Shown here piece after piece: positions 27,914 to 36,046 of a stretch of 64,000 nt of DNA. How positions within the stretch are numbered: position 1 is the first letter of the stretch; each line of letters begins with the position of its first letter. Origin of the DNA: Halomicrobium urmianum (GTDB lineage: Archaea > Halobacteriota > Halobacteria > Halobacteriales > Haloarculaceae). Position numbers and translations under genes: made by a program. Location of the stretch: contig NZ_CP084091.1 in the NCBI RefSeq assembly GCF_020217425.1, positions 310,001 through 374,000 of the forward strand, written 5' to 3'. Under the pieces are notes generated by a model, which was not told where the DNA came from, made no database searches, and saw only the letters and a list, made by a program, of their open reading frames with translations.

Positions 27914-28348
27914 GTAATAAACACAACGATCGCACGGCAGGATTTCACCTATGTCCGCGATCACGTTAAGGAAAATGACTTAATTTTTTTCGACCCACCG
28001 TACCCATCCGTCCGGAAAACAAGCAGCTTCGAGCAGTATCATCTCGGTGGATTCGACTTTGAACGCCACAAAGAGCTCCAACAGCTGGCATTTGACCTCG
28101 ATGAGCGCAGTGCCTACGTCATGATCACGAATGCCAGCGATCAGAGAAGTGAGGTCGACAAGGATAACTATGTAGAGAAGCTCTATTCTGAAGATGTCCT
28201 TCCGGACTCATTCCGGAAAACGAAGGCCCAAGGGGAGCGGATGATCAATAGCGATTCAATTAAGCGAACCGATATCGGCGATACTGATATCATCGTTACC
28301 AACTTCTCTCCCTTCGAAGAACAACGAACCTTCGAGGACTTTCGGTAG
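27914..28348 (+). pseudogene. C-terminal fragment of a DNA adenine methylase (Dam/D12 class)
   Basis: An open frame without a start begins directly after the ABC operon and ends at 28348. It reads TTIARQDFTYVRDHVKEND, then LIFFDPPYPSVRK with the catalytic DPPY motif (27992-28003), SFEQYHLGGFDFERHKEL, AYVMITNAS and RTDIGDTDIIVTNFSPFEEQRTFEDF. This is the C-terminal half of an N6-adenine methylase of the D12 family, common in haloarchaeal viruses and plasmids. The AdoMet-binding N-terminal part is missing, so the enzyme cannot work. It marks a recombination joint just after the transporter operon. Confidence 0.75.
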
Positions 28349-28532
28349 AGTGCCTCTGTTGAAATCCAATTGTTTCGAAATCTTTTTCGCTGAAATAGCT
28401 GTCAGGTAGGTCAGCGAACGTACCGGCTATTCCCGACGTAGATGATGCGATCACGGTCAAGCTACAGCCGATGTTTGAGTTTCCGCCACCCCTATGGTCT
28501 TGTTGTGGGTACCTCCAGATATGGTTCAGGAA

Positions 28533-28706
28533 ATGATGACGAAAGTAGTATTAGGAGTCGGGATTATCGGAATCATCGGTGGATTACTCGTCATTCTACA
28601 AATACCATCTGCCAACCAATATCACGAAACGACGCTCTCGGCCGCTGGTATTGGCGTTCTACTCGTCCTGTTCGGCGTCAAAACTCTCGCTGAGTCACGG
28701 CGGTAG
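28533..28706 (+). CDS. Small two-helix membrane protein
   Basis: About 57 residues (MMTKVVLGVGIIGIIGGLLVIL, a short polar loop, then LSAAGIGVLLVLFGVKTLAE) form two membrane helices and a basic tail. I prefer ATG 28533 because the first helix begins there. The frame is open to 28494. No family is recognised. It stands alone between the methylase relic and a toxin-antitoxin pair. Confidence 0.45.
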   Translation: MMTKVVLGVGIIGIIGGLLVILQIPSANQYHETTLSAAGIGVLLVLFGVKTLAESRR

Positions 28707-28839
28707 ATGGTTAGTGCGTTTTGTACGCACCCTGTACTGACCGATGGACAGCTGGTCTGTCACCAACCGAGGATTTCAGCAGAGTCTTCCTGATGGATTT
28801 CCAGAAGGCGGCCGAGAATCTGAGACAACAGTGGCGATG

Positions 28840-29352
28840 TCAGGATTCCTCTAGTAACGAGCGGGCCTGCTGCACGTAGCTGTTCGCGTCCCAGCTGCGG
28901 GCGTCGCTGGTCTCGTCGAGGAGCAGTCGAGCATCGGCCGCTGACAGCTGCTCGGTTCGAACGAATACCGACAGCAGCGTCGGCGTCGTTACGAGCCGGG
29001 TATCAGCGAGTGACGCGTGGATCAGGCCGAGTTGGTTGAACTCATCACAGAGCAACAGGGCGGCGTTGAGGTCGTTCGCCAAGGTGACAGCGGCGTTCTC
29101 ACCGTCATCGAGCGGAAACTCGGCGTCGAGTTCGACCGACCGTATCTCGAGTGCATCAGTTCTGTCGAGTACAGCGGTTGCAGCACGACCATGTGTGTCC
29201 TCGTACGAAGCGATGTCCCGAAGCTCCTCGATGACCGCCATTGGGACGATAACCTCGTATTGAGCCAGACAGAGCGCGAGTGGGTCTGGATCGTCGTCAG
29301 CAACGATCCCGAGACTGACGAGGGCGGAGGCGTCTACGACGAGCTGCGACAT
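28840..29352 (-). CDS. PIN-domain protein, probable toxin
   Basis: This 170-residue PIN-fold ribonuclease has the first catalytic Asp in VVDASALVSLG (Asp7), a Glu in VIEELRDIA, and Asp residues in DDGENAAVTLAND and LLCDEFNQLG. PIN toxins cleave RNA when their partner is lost. The gene starts right after the stop of the ribbon-helix-helix gene upstream, the usual antitoxin-then-toxin order. The length is somewhat greater than a minimal VapC, with a C-terminal helical tail that may contact the partner. Confidence 0.8.
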   Translation of the reverse strand: MSQLVVDASALVSLGIVADDDPDPLALCLAQYEVIVPMAVIEELRDIASYEDTHGRAATAVLDRTDALEIRSVELDAEFPLDDGENAAVTLANDLNAALLLCDEFNQLGLIHASLADTRLVTTPTLLSVFVRTEQLSAADARLLLDETSDARSWDANSYVQQARSLLEES

Positions 29353-29655
29353 CTATGACTCGGCGACCTCGTCGACGAAGTCCTCGTCCAGCTGCTGCTT
29401 CAGCACCCGGAGGTTCGCCGCCTCTTCTGCGCCGACGAGTGCTTTGAGCTGGTCGAAAGAAATCTCGTCGTCGTAATAGGCGGCCGCAATCTCCTGGGTG
29501 AGCGCGTCATCGTGAGCGGCCTCCTGGAGGTATTCCCGGAGTGCGGTGACGAGGATATCCGTCCGATCCTCTCCGAGTACGTCCGCGAGAGCATCGGTAC
29601 GATCGATGAGCCGGTGTGGGGCTCGGAACTGGACGCGCTTCTTGTCACCACTCAT
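29353..29655 (-). CDS. Ribbon-helix-helix antitoxin partner
   Basis: This 100-residue acidic protein has an N-terminal RHH segment (KKRVQFRAPHRLIDRTDALADVLGEDRTDILVTALREYL, written here in parts as one motif region, residues 5-45) typed for DNA binding, and a helical C-terminal part that could wrap the PIN protein. Stop and next start are adjacent. I chose ATG 29655 because the RHH strand begins there. Upstream codons are unlike the family. It probably represses its own operon. GTGTACA..TGTACAC-like motifs near 29660-29705 may be its operator. Confidence 0.75.
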   Translation of the reverse strand: MSGDKKRVQFRAPHRLIDRTDALADVLGEDRTDILVTALREYLQEAAHDDALTQEIAAAYYDDEISFDQLKALVGAEEAANLRVLKQQLDEDFVDEVAES

Positions 29656-29747
29656 TATGTGTACATTGTGAGCCGCCGGACTTAGCCTTTGTCGTGTGTA
29701 CACAGTGAGCCATCACGGACTCGTACCGATGGGCTTCCATCCGAGGG

Positions 29748-30074
29748 TCAATCAGAGACACGATGCATTTCGAGATTACGCGTCCAGTAGGTGGCTGGAC
29801 CACCCGGACTACAGCGGGCGCAGAGCCGGAGGGAGCCTTCCAGATGCCCCAGTTCGACGCGGAACCGTGTGAGCGCTGCGAGCGTGTCGACGACCACCCC
29901 ACAGCCGTCACAGGCAACGTGATCGCGGACGTCGGGATCGGGCTCTGTCTGGATGGCACAGTCGACGCAGATCGGGTGGGTGACTCGCTCGTCCTTTCCC
30001 CAGGTGTGCACCTCGCTAGTCTCGGTACCGGGCGGGGCGTTGCAGAACGCACAGCCGATGAGGGTTTGCTGCAT
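29748..30074 (-). CDS. Small zinc-finger protein with three CxxC motifs
   Basis: This protein of about 108 residues from ATG 30074 has IGCAFCNAPP near the start, HPICVDCAIQ, HVACDGCGVVVD and LRLCARCSPGG, giving four Cys pairs and probably two zinc sites. Function is unknown. Such short CxxC proteins are common on haloarchaeal plasmids. The start overlaps the corrected stop of the upstream gene (TGATG), which suggests one operon. Confidence 0.6.
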   Translation of the reverse strand: MQQTLIGCAFCNAPPGTETSEVHTWGKDERVTHPICVDCAIQTEPDPDVRDHVACDGCGVVVDTLAALTRFRVELGHLEGSLRLCARCSPGGPATYWTRNLEMHRVSD

Positions 30075-30363
30075 CACTCGGCCTCCATGTCGGTGTCGCG
30101 ACCGGCTGTCCAGCCACGTGGAAGACGGCCAGCTGAGTGGTTGAGTCGAAGGCAGTGCTGCTCGGATTGTGGACGAGGATTTCGTCTTCAGGAACGGGAG
30201 TGCCGACGTCCGCGTCAATGAGCTCGCTGACCAATCTCTGGGCCGTCGCGTCGTCGACGTCCGCTGTGTCGACGCCGGCGGCGTCGCGGTCTTGAGCGAG
30301 AAGTCCTTTCTCGAACTGTTCGTAGTCTCGACTCGTATCGTCGTGAAGATCGGGATCAGTCAT
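30073..30363 (-). pseudogene. Conserved acidic protein, one-base frameshift near its end
   Basis: From ATG 30363 the protein reads MTDPDLHDDTSRDYEQFEKG, an acidic middle and EDEILVHNPSSTAFDSTTQLAVFH. As written, the frame then runs on into the next gene to 30016. If one base is restored at about 30117 (CAC-CGT), the end becomes HRGWTAGRDTDMEAE and stops at TGA 30075-30073, overlapping the next ATG. That fits the operon far better. About 96 residues, function unknown. It is either a recent mutation or a sequencing error. Confidence 0.55.
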
Positions 30364-30578
30364 GTGAGTCACGCAGCGCACGCTGTCGCGCGCTGCACGC
30401 CACCTGGCGCCGACAAACAGCTCATGGCGTACAGATTCGGCACCTACTCGGATCGCCCGGCCTCCAGGGTTCACTCACTCGATGAGTAGGGCGGTGGGTG
30501 GGCGAGGGAGTGGATCCAGCCCCAGAATTAACCAACCCTGTGTCGGTATTGGCCGGGAATGTTGGTTAAGCCTAGCCG

Positions 30579-31019
30579 CTACGGCGTTCGGAGCTCTCGA
30601 ACTGGCTTCACGACGAAGGTGTCTGACTCGCTGGCTGCTCTCTCACCTGACCGCTCAGCCGGCGTCGAGGGCGACCGCGTAAGCTGGGTGATGAGCTCGT
30701 CGCGAACAGTTCGTCGAGGGGCGGTGGTCTCGTGCCAGCCCAGCCGGTCATCGAAGTGCCGTTTCTGGAATTCATCGCCGACGTCGTCGGCCGCGACGTA
30801 CTGCGTACGCGTCGACCACCCAACCTTCCGGGAGACGAAGACGGCGCCCACGGCCTCGTGCGTGAGCTCGACGAGGGCACACTCCACGAGCGCGACGACC
30901 GACGCGTGATCTCGGACGGTCGGGATCGTCACCTCGAGGTCCGCCCACGGCGGCTCACCGTCGGAGGTAGTTCCTGTGTGATTCGCTCCCCGTGTTTCGC
31001 TGTGTCGTTCCGAAGCCAT
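30579..31019 (-). CDS. Conserved protein of unknown function, 146 aa (copy 2)
   Basis: This is the paralogue of the gene at 505-945, with the same length and a nearly identical core (ASVVALVECALVELTHEAVG, FQKRHFDDRLGWHETT). Changes cluster in the first 25 and last 25 residues. As in copy 1, the ATG is one base from the inverted-repeat leader. The core without Cys or membrane segments gives no clue to function. Both copies lie near an IS-A element, though at different distances and orientation. Confidence 0.65.
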   Translation of the reverse strand: MASERHSETRGANHTGTTSDGEPPWADLEVTIPTVRDHASVVALVECALVELTHEAVGAVFVSRKVGWSTRTQYVAADDVGDEFQKRHFDDRLGWHETTAPRRTVRDELITQLTRSPSTPAERSGERAASESDTFVVKPVRELRTP

Positions 31020-31020
31020 C

Positions 31021-31073
31021 GTCTATCGGGGGCACTTGATGCGCCCCGCCAACCCCTCGTGGGGACGATAGAC
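31021..31073 (-). promoter_or_regulatory. Structured 5' leader or operator of the 146-aa gene (copy 2)
   Basis: The same 8-bp arms (GTCTATCG / CGATAGAC) and exact 53-bp length as at 947-999 are present. The inner hairpin stem GGGGCGC/GTGCCCC is unchanged while its loop differs (ATCAA here, ATCAG there). The Shine-Dalgarno-like site of copy 1 is lost (GGGGTTG). A TATA-like box lies about 35-40 bases further upstream on the transcribed strand (near 31100). Confidence 0.5.
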
Positions 31074-31494
31074 ACCACCGAAATGCACCCGTTCAAACTA
31101 TATTATAGATTTGATGCTTTCTTAATTCTACTACACCAGTGATGGCTCCTCGTCCGGGAGAGCCGGCGGCCTTCGCACACTGCATATCGCCTCTTTCTTT
31201 GGACGAAAACCGCGATATGATAGTCAGAATAACGGACTCAAATCGCAGAAAAATTCCGTCGGGCCGATTTGAGGGCGTCAAAAGTACCTCGACGAGTTCC
31301 GGGATGATTCGGTGATTTCAAAAATTGCTCGACGGCGGGGTAACGACTATGATATCGGGCGGTTCTGAATATCTGTGGCCGCTGCTTTACCTGTTCTGAG
31401 TCTCTCGAGGTCCTCCGGCTTGGCACTTCGAATCATGAACTACCCCCGATTCTCTCGATTCCGGCGGTGTTAGCCTCTGAGAATTGCTCGACGG

Positions 31495-32422
31495 TGCCTT
31501 GTTGAATCCGGTTGCGATCACTGTTTGATGGAGCGTTCGAGGTTGTAGACGGCAGCGGTGAGTACCAGTGCCCGAAATTCTCGGTACCAGGCGCGTGGCC
31601 TGACAGCGGAGCCGTATCGACGCTTGATGACCGAGAAGGCGGTCTCTGCCATCCAGCGTTGCCCGTAGAGCCCGCTGTCCAACCGTGCGTTGTGTGCGTG
31701 GTCGTAGTGTGCGAACAGCCGGTATCTGATGACCGGCCGGACGCCTGCGGTGCGGAGTGCGTCCCGCAGCGACTGATCGTCGTAGCCGTTGTCGCCGGCG
31801 AGACTCTCGATTTCCGTCGTATTTCGCAGCGCGACCCGACGGCCCACCTGGGTATCGTGGGGCCAGTGTGCCGAGCAGTGGACGTCCAGGACGGCACACG
31901 ACTCCGTATCGATCAGGGCCGTCGCTTTCAGCGTCCGTATGTGGCGATCCGACCGCGCGATGTAGTGGCTAGATGCCGCCTGCCGGTCGAAAAACGTGGC
32001 ATCCAGCGCGCCATGATCGCCGGGATCGCAGCGTGCCGCGGACCGTCGGAGCAGCTGGCGCCAGACACGCATCGGCGCCCGCTCGAACGACCGCCACAGC
32101 GTTGAGGGCGCGGGAAACGCCGACCGCGCCAGCTGCAACAAACCACGCACGCGATCCATCTCACTCACCCAGTCGACGATTTCGCGGTACGTCGCGTCCA
32201 TGTGGATCCGCAAGAAATGCAGCGTCACGTGCTTCCAGGCAGGAAACCCGTTGCCAGCCGGGTCACTCACCGCCGACGTGGGGCTGGCGGCACAGCGCTT
32301 TTGGGCTAGCGACACTGCTTGTGTAACGAAGCGGAAGAGGGTTCTAGACACACTCGTCTTCCGCTTCGCTTTCACCTTCACAGCGACGCTATCCGCTCGC
32401 CGTCTCCGGATTCAACAGAGCA
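31495..32422 (-). mobile_element. IS-A copy 2: complete IS5-family insertion sequence, 928 bp
   Basis: The ends are TGCCTTGTTGAATCC (31495-31509) and GGATTCAACAGAGCA (32408-32422). The first variant is shared with the 10057-10269 remnant. No target duplication is evident (flanks CTCGACGG and GATCACAG). The sequence inside is about 85 percent alike to IS-A1 at the 5' end. Confidence 0.85.
31518..32381 (-). CDS. IS5-family transposase (IS-A copy 2)
   Basis: This 287-residue DDE transposase is close to the 1844 copy, with a ten-residue N-terminal extension (MKVKAKRKTSV). Catalytic positions are ALDATFFDRQ, GDNGYDDQSL and AETAFSVIKRRYG. The Lys of the usual DKGYDD is Asn here, though the Asp residues remain. 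The frame is uninterrupted, so it may be active. Confidence 0.9.
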   Translation of the reverse strand: MKVKAKRKTSVSRTLFRFVTQAVSLAQKRCAASPTSAVSDPAGNGFPAWKHVTLHFLRIHMDATYREIVDWVSEMDRVRGLLQLARSAFPAPSTLWRSFERAPMRVWRQLLRRSAARCDPGDHGALDATFFDRQAASSHYIARSDRHIRTLKATALIDTESCAVLDVHCSAHWPHDTQVGRRVALRNTTEIESLAGDNGYDDQSLRDALRTAGVRPVIRYRLFAHYDHAHNARLDSGLYGQRWMAETAFSVIKRRYGSAVRPRAWYREFRALVLTAAVYNLERSIKQ

Positions 32423-32686
32423 GATCACAGTAGCACTTCTGTTACTACTACGATTCGATCAGAACGTTACTATTCGTTAAGAACTTGTGGTAAGAAGAGC
32501 CGCACTGGGGTCGAGTGAGAGCAACAGAATCTGTGAATAGAGCATTCTACCGAACAGCGTGAATGGGCACGGTCCCAGAGGCTGAATCCTAACACCCGTC
32601 GAGATCGTCCGGAGCCGTAGCGACTTGGGCTCTGATCGCCTATGACACGCTCGGACGGCTCACTGCATCGCAGCTGGTTTCCCGTC
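32423..32686. other. Intergenic region without a recognised gene
   Basis: About 264 bp lie between IS-A2 and the xylanase stop. No convincing frame or repeat. The base composition changes here from the A+T-richer island to G+C-rich DNA. Confidence 0.3.
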
Positions 32687-34829
32687 TCAGTTCACCTCCT
32701 CGAACAGCTCCACGAGGTCGGCGAAGTCGATCTCGCCGTTGCCGTTGTAGTCGTAGGCGTCGGTGTGGTCGGTCATCGACAGGTCCTCCATGTTGTCGAA
32801 GTAGTCGACGACGTCGGCGTAGTCGGCCTCGCCGTTGCCGTTGAGGTCCTCGTACAACCCGTCGCCGTCCGGATCCGTCGGCGCGTTTGTGTTCTCCCCG
32901 ACGGTCGGCGGGCCGTCCTCGCCGACAGCGGTCACTGTCCACTCCTGGTTCTCGCCGCCGTGGTAGGTGTACTGCTGGACGTTCGCGCCGTCCTCGGTCG
33001 ACCCGCCCGACACGTCCAGCGCCCGGTTGCTGTGTCGTGCGACGATGACGAGGTCTCCGTCGTCGGCCTCACCGACCAGGAACCGCTGCGCTTGAGAGCC
33101 GTTCCAGGGCCACTGGCGGACGTTCGCTCCGTCGCCCATCTCCCCGTCGACGACGTCCAGCGACGCACTGCTGGCGACGGTCTCGATCCGGTGGACGCCG
33201 TCGCCGAGGTGCTCGAACGTCCAGTGCTGGTCCGCCGCGCTCTCGTAGGTCCGCTGGACCACGTTCGCGCCGTCCTCGGTCGACCCGCCCTCGATCGATA
33301 GCGCCAGTCCGCTGTTGGCGCTCTCTACCCGGTAGGTCCCGTTCAGCTGCACCGGCGACACCGACGGCGGATCCGCCGGTGACGGCTCCTCGCCGTCGCC
33401 CGGCGTTCCCGTGACCTCGTCGCCGCTGACCCGGACGGTCGCCCCGGCCGGGTCCGTCACCGACACCGTCCCGACGACCGTGCCGTCGACCCGGACCTCG
33501 TGCTCGCCGAGGAAGGTGTCGACGGTCGCCGTTCCGTCCGAACCGGTCGTCGCGGTCTCGTCGGTCCACCACTCGTCGAGCACCAGGTTCCGCCACACGT
33601 CGAAGGCCGGCTTCTCCGACCAGTCCTCCTCGAAGAACGGCGCCTCGCCCTTCCAGTGGGTCTCGTCCCACATGCCCCAGATCACGAACTCGTCGACGTC
33701 GGGGTGGCCGTAGGCTGTCTTGAGGAACGCCCGCATCACGTCGGCCCGTTGCTGGTGACCCGACCAGCTGTCGCCCGCCATGTCGTACTCCGTGATGCGC
33801 TGGGTGGCCGGGAGGTCGGCGAACTGCTCGAACAGCTGATTGATTATCCCGTAGTCCCACTGCTGGCCGTTGACGTTCGTCAGGCCGATGTGGGCCTGGT
33901 GGCCCATGAAGTCGACGTCGACGCCCTGGTCGGCGAGGAACTGGACCTGCTCGTAGTACGGGTCCTGATCCCACGTGAGCGTGTTGAAGTCGTTCGTCCC
34001 GATTTCGACGTCCAGCCCGTTCTCGTCGACCACTGACTCCGCCTGCGCGTACCAGTCGGCCAGCAGCTGCGTGGTCCAGGGACTGCGCTGGCTCGACATC
34101 GGCTCGTCGGCGTTGATCTCACCGGGATAGACGCCCTCCTGGAGGTGGCCGCGGTGGACCGCCTCGTTGACGACGTCCCACTCCTGGATCGTGTCCCCGT
34201 AGTGGGTGATGACGTCCTCGATCTGCTGCATCGTCCGATCGCGGACGGACTGCCCGTCGCCGTTGTCGGCGGCCGTCTGGACGTCGCTCGGTCGCGTACT
34301 CGACGCCGTAGACGCAGGTGTGGCCCCTGATCCGGAAGCCGTTCTCGTCGAGCCAGTCGACGGCGTCGTCGGCGGTCTGCGTGTCCCCCTCCCAGATCGC
34401 CCACTTGTGCGCGTTCTCCAGTACGGCCGTGTTGAACAGCTCTCGCAGGTGCCGGTAGTAGTCGCTGCCCTCGCCGAACCGATTCAGCAAGTTGTCGACG
34501 TTGACCATGTTCCCCCAGCCGAAGTCGTGTTCGGTCATCTCGACCTCGACGTCGGCATCGGAGACCGGATCCCCGTTCTCGTCGACGACCTCGACGGTCA
34601 GCGGACCGGTCTGATTCTCTCGGATGCGCTGGTCGGCCGCCGCCTCGTCGAACCCACTCTGGGCTGCCGCCGAGGAAACCGCCGTCGAACCGAGCAGTCC
34701 GGTCGTCCCGATGGCTCCGAGCGTTCGCAGGTAGTCCCGTCTGTCAACTGAGCCGAGTCGGTCCCCGCCCCACCGTCGTTCCTCGTTCGTCGGCGACTCC
34801 GCTCCGTCAGGTCGATGATTCCGTGTCAT
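32687..34829 (-). pseudogene. Secreted GH10 endo-xylanase with lectin-like and dockerin-like modules, frameshifted
   Basis: The gene starts with a twin-arginine signal (VDRRDYLRTLGAIGTTGLLGS), a short beta domain, and the GH10 barrel. FGWGNMVN and NAHKWAIWEG are in the first frame; after a break at about 34285-34300 the second frame continues. It carries the acid/base Glu in EWDVVNEAVHRG, HQAHIGL, and the nucleophile Glu in RITEYDM. A ricin-type beta-trefoil module follows (QxW-like repeats NVVQRTYESAADQHWTF, NVRQWPWNGSQAQRF, NVQQYTYHGGENQEWTV). The last part holds two dockerin-like calcium loops (DPDGDGLYEDLNGNGEADYADVV, YDYNGNGEIDFADLV). Restoring two C residues at ACC-GAG (YATPSDVQTAAD) would repair it. 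The intact product would cut xylan outside the cell. Confidence 0.88.
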
Positions 34830-34841
34830 TATCCTGAACAC

Positions 34842-35364
34842 CCCGTGTACCGCGTGCGGTTACTGGTCCCCACCAGTCAGCAACGGTTCCGGATGGCACG
34901 CCAATACTTCCTATAATAATATATTAAAATTTTCGGTGCTGCTAGAATATAAAACGCTCGCTGAGATCGAAAGCGACTGATCCATGCTCGCCCGCTGACC
35001 CGCGACGTCGCCGCGGATGGTGTGTTCGCCGGCGAGGTGAGTTTGTCCGGCCCGGCGGCAGTCGCGTCTCCGGAACTTCCCGGTCGTCTTGGTTGTCCCC
35101 GGTAGTAGACGATCAGTCCGACGTGGCAACGCCACGCTGTGATGGGAACACGTCACCGACGGGAGTGCCCGCTTTCCGTGTCGACCGTGAGACTTTGCAC
35201 TTCGTCACCTATTTCGGCGTGACGTGGTCTCTCGGTCACAGAGACCGGGGGACTTCGCTGAGAATCCTCCCGGCGAGGCCGCGGTTCTCGAGGGATCGAC
35301 TGTCCTCGTCTCGTTGACGGCCTCTGTTTGCCGACAGTCCGTGGCTTGGCGATGCAGGAACGAG
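34842..35364. other. Intergenic region with the xylanase promoter
   Basis: A run of A/T (TATAATAATATATTAAAATTTT, written in parts, near 34912-34933) lies 80-100 bp upstream of the xylanase start on the leftward strand and is the likely core promoter region. The remaining 400 bp show no supported gene. Confidence 0.4.
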
Positions 35365-36018
35365 CTACACTGTTTCGACGGTGAACAGCGAGTCGTCGTC
35401 GAGGACGACCTGCACGCGGCGGTGCCAGGCGTCAGCGAAGGCCTCCCGCTGCTGGTCGCTCGCCGTCCCGTCGAGAATCCCCTGGAGATTCCCGATCGCG
35501 GGTCCGCCGTCAGGGACGTCGCCGACGTGGTAGGTCACTTCGACGGTCTCGTCCGTGTCAGTTCGCCGGAAGCGGAACGTCGGGTCTGGCGTGTCGGGGT
35601 CGAACGCGTCGAATCGCAGGAGGTCGCGGCGGCCGCCGTAGCCGCCGGCGAGCCCGCCGAAGCCGTCGTCCCCGGTCGCCCCGGTCACGTACGAGATGAT
35701 GCGGCTCATCACGCCGTACGTGGCATCGTCTCGCGGGCCGGCCGCCTGGACCTCGATCTCGCTTCGGACCGGATCCCCGTCGGGATACAGGGCGTCGAGC
35801 CCGAGCTGGGCGATTCGGAAGGCCCCCGAGGCGGTCGGACAGGAGTGCCCTGCCTCTTTCACCGCGTCCGTGTAGGTGATGACGAACGGCTCGTCCGGTT
35901 CGAGGACGCCGAGGGCCTCCGCGACGGGGTCGCGGATTTCGATCGGGTCGGCGTCGTCGTCGATCCGCCAGTTGGTTTCGGTCCGGGTCTCGTCAGTCGC
36001 AGTCGAATTCGATGTCAT
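35365..36018 (-). CDS. FmdE-like conserved protein
   Basis: This 217-residue cytoplasmic protein has a GHSCPTASG motif (His58, Cys60) and the following helix resembling the FmdE/TraR-type G-H-x-C-P-G fold, then GPRDDATYGVMSRIISYVTGA and a Gly-rich loop GLAGGYGGRRDLLRFD. FmdE-like proteins bind a metal, usually zinc. The gene lies just downstream of the P-type ATPase and is co-directional (29-bp gap), so a role in metal handling is likely. The family assignment is tentative because the second Cys of the classic motif is absent. Confidence 0.55.
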   Translation of the reverse strand: MTSNSTATDETRTETNWRIDDDADPIEIRDPVAEALGVLEPDEPFVITYTDAVKEAGHSCPTASGAFRIAQLGLDALYPDGDPVRSEIEVQAAGPRDDATYGVMSRIISYVTGATGDDGFGGLAGGYGGRRDLLRFDAFDPDTPDPTFRFRRTDTDETVEVTYHVGDVPDGGPAIGNLQGILDGTASDQQREAFADAWHRRVQVVLDDDSLFTVETV

Positions 36019-36046
36019 GAGTGGTGGTGGCGATCGCGTCTGGTGG

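Noticed and set aside
27914-28348. An active DNA modification or defence system based on the adenine methylase
   Set aside because: Only the C-terminal half with DPPY is present, without the AdoMet-binding part or a nuclease partner.
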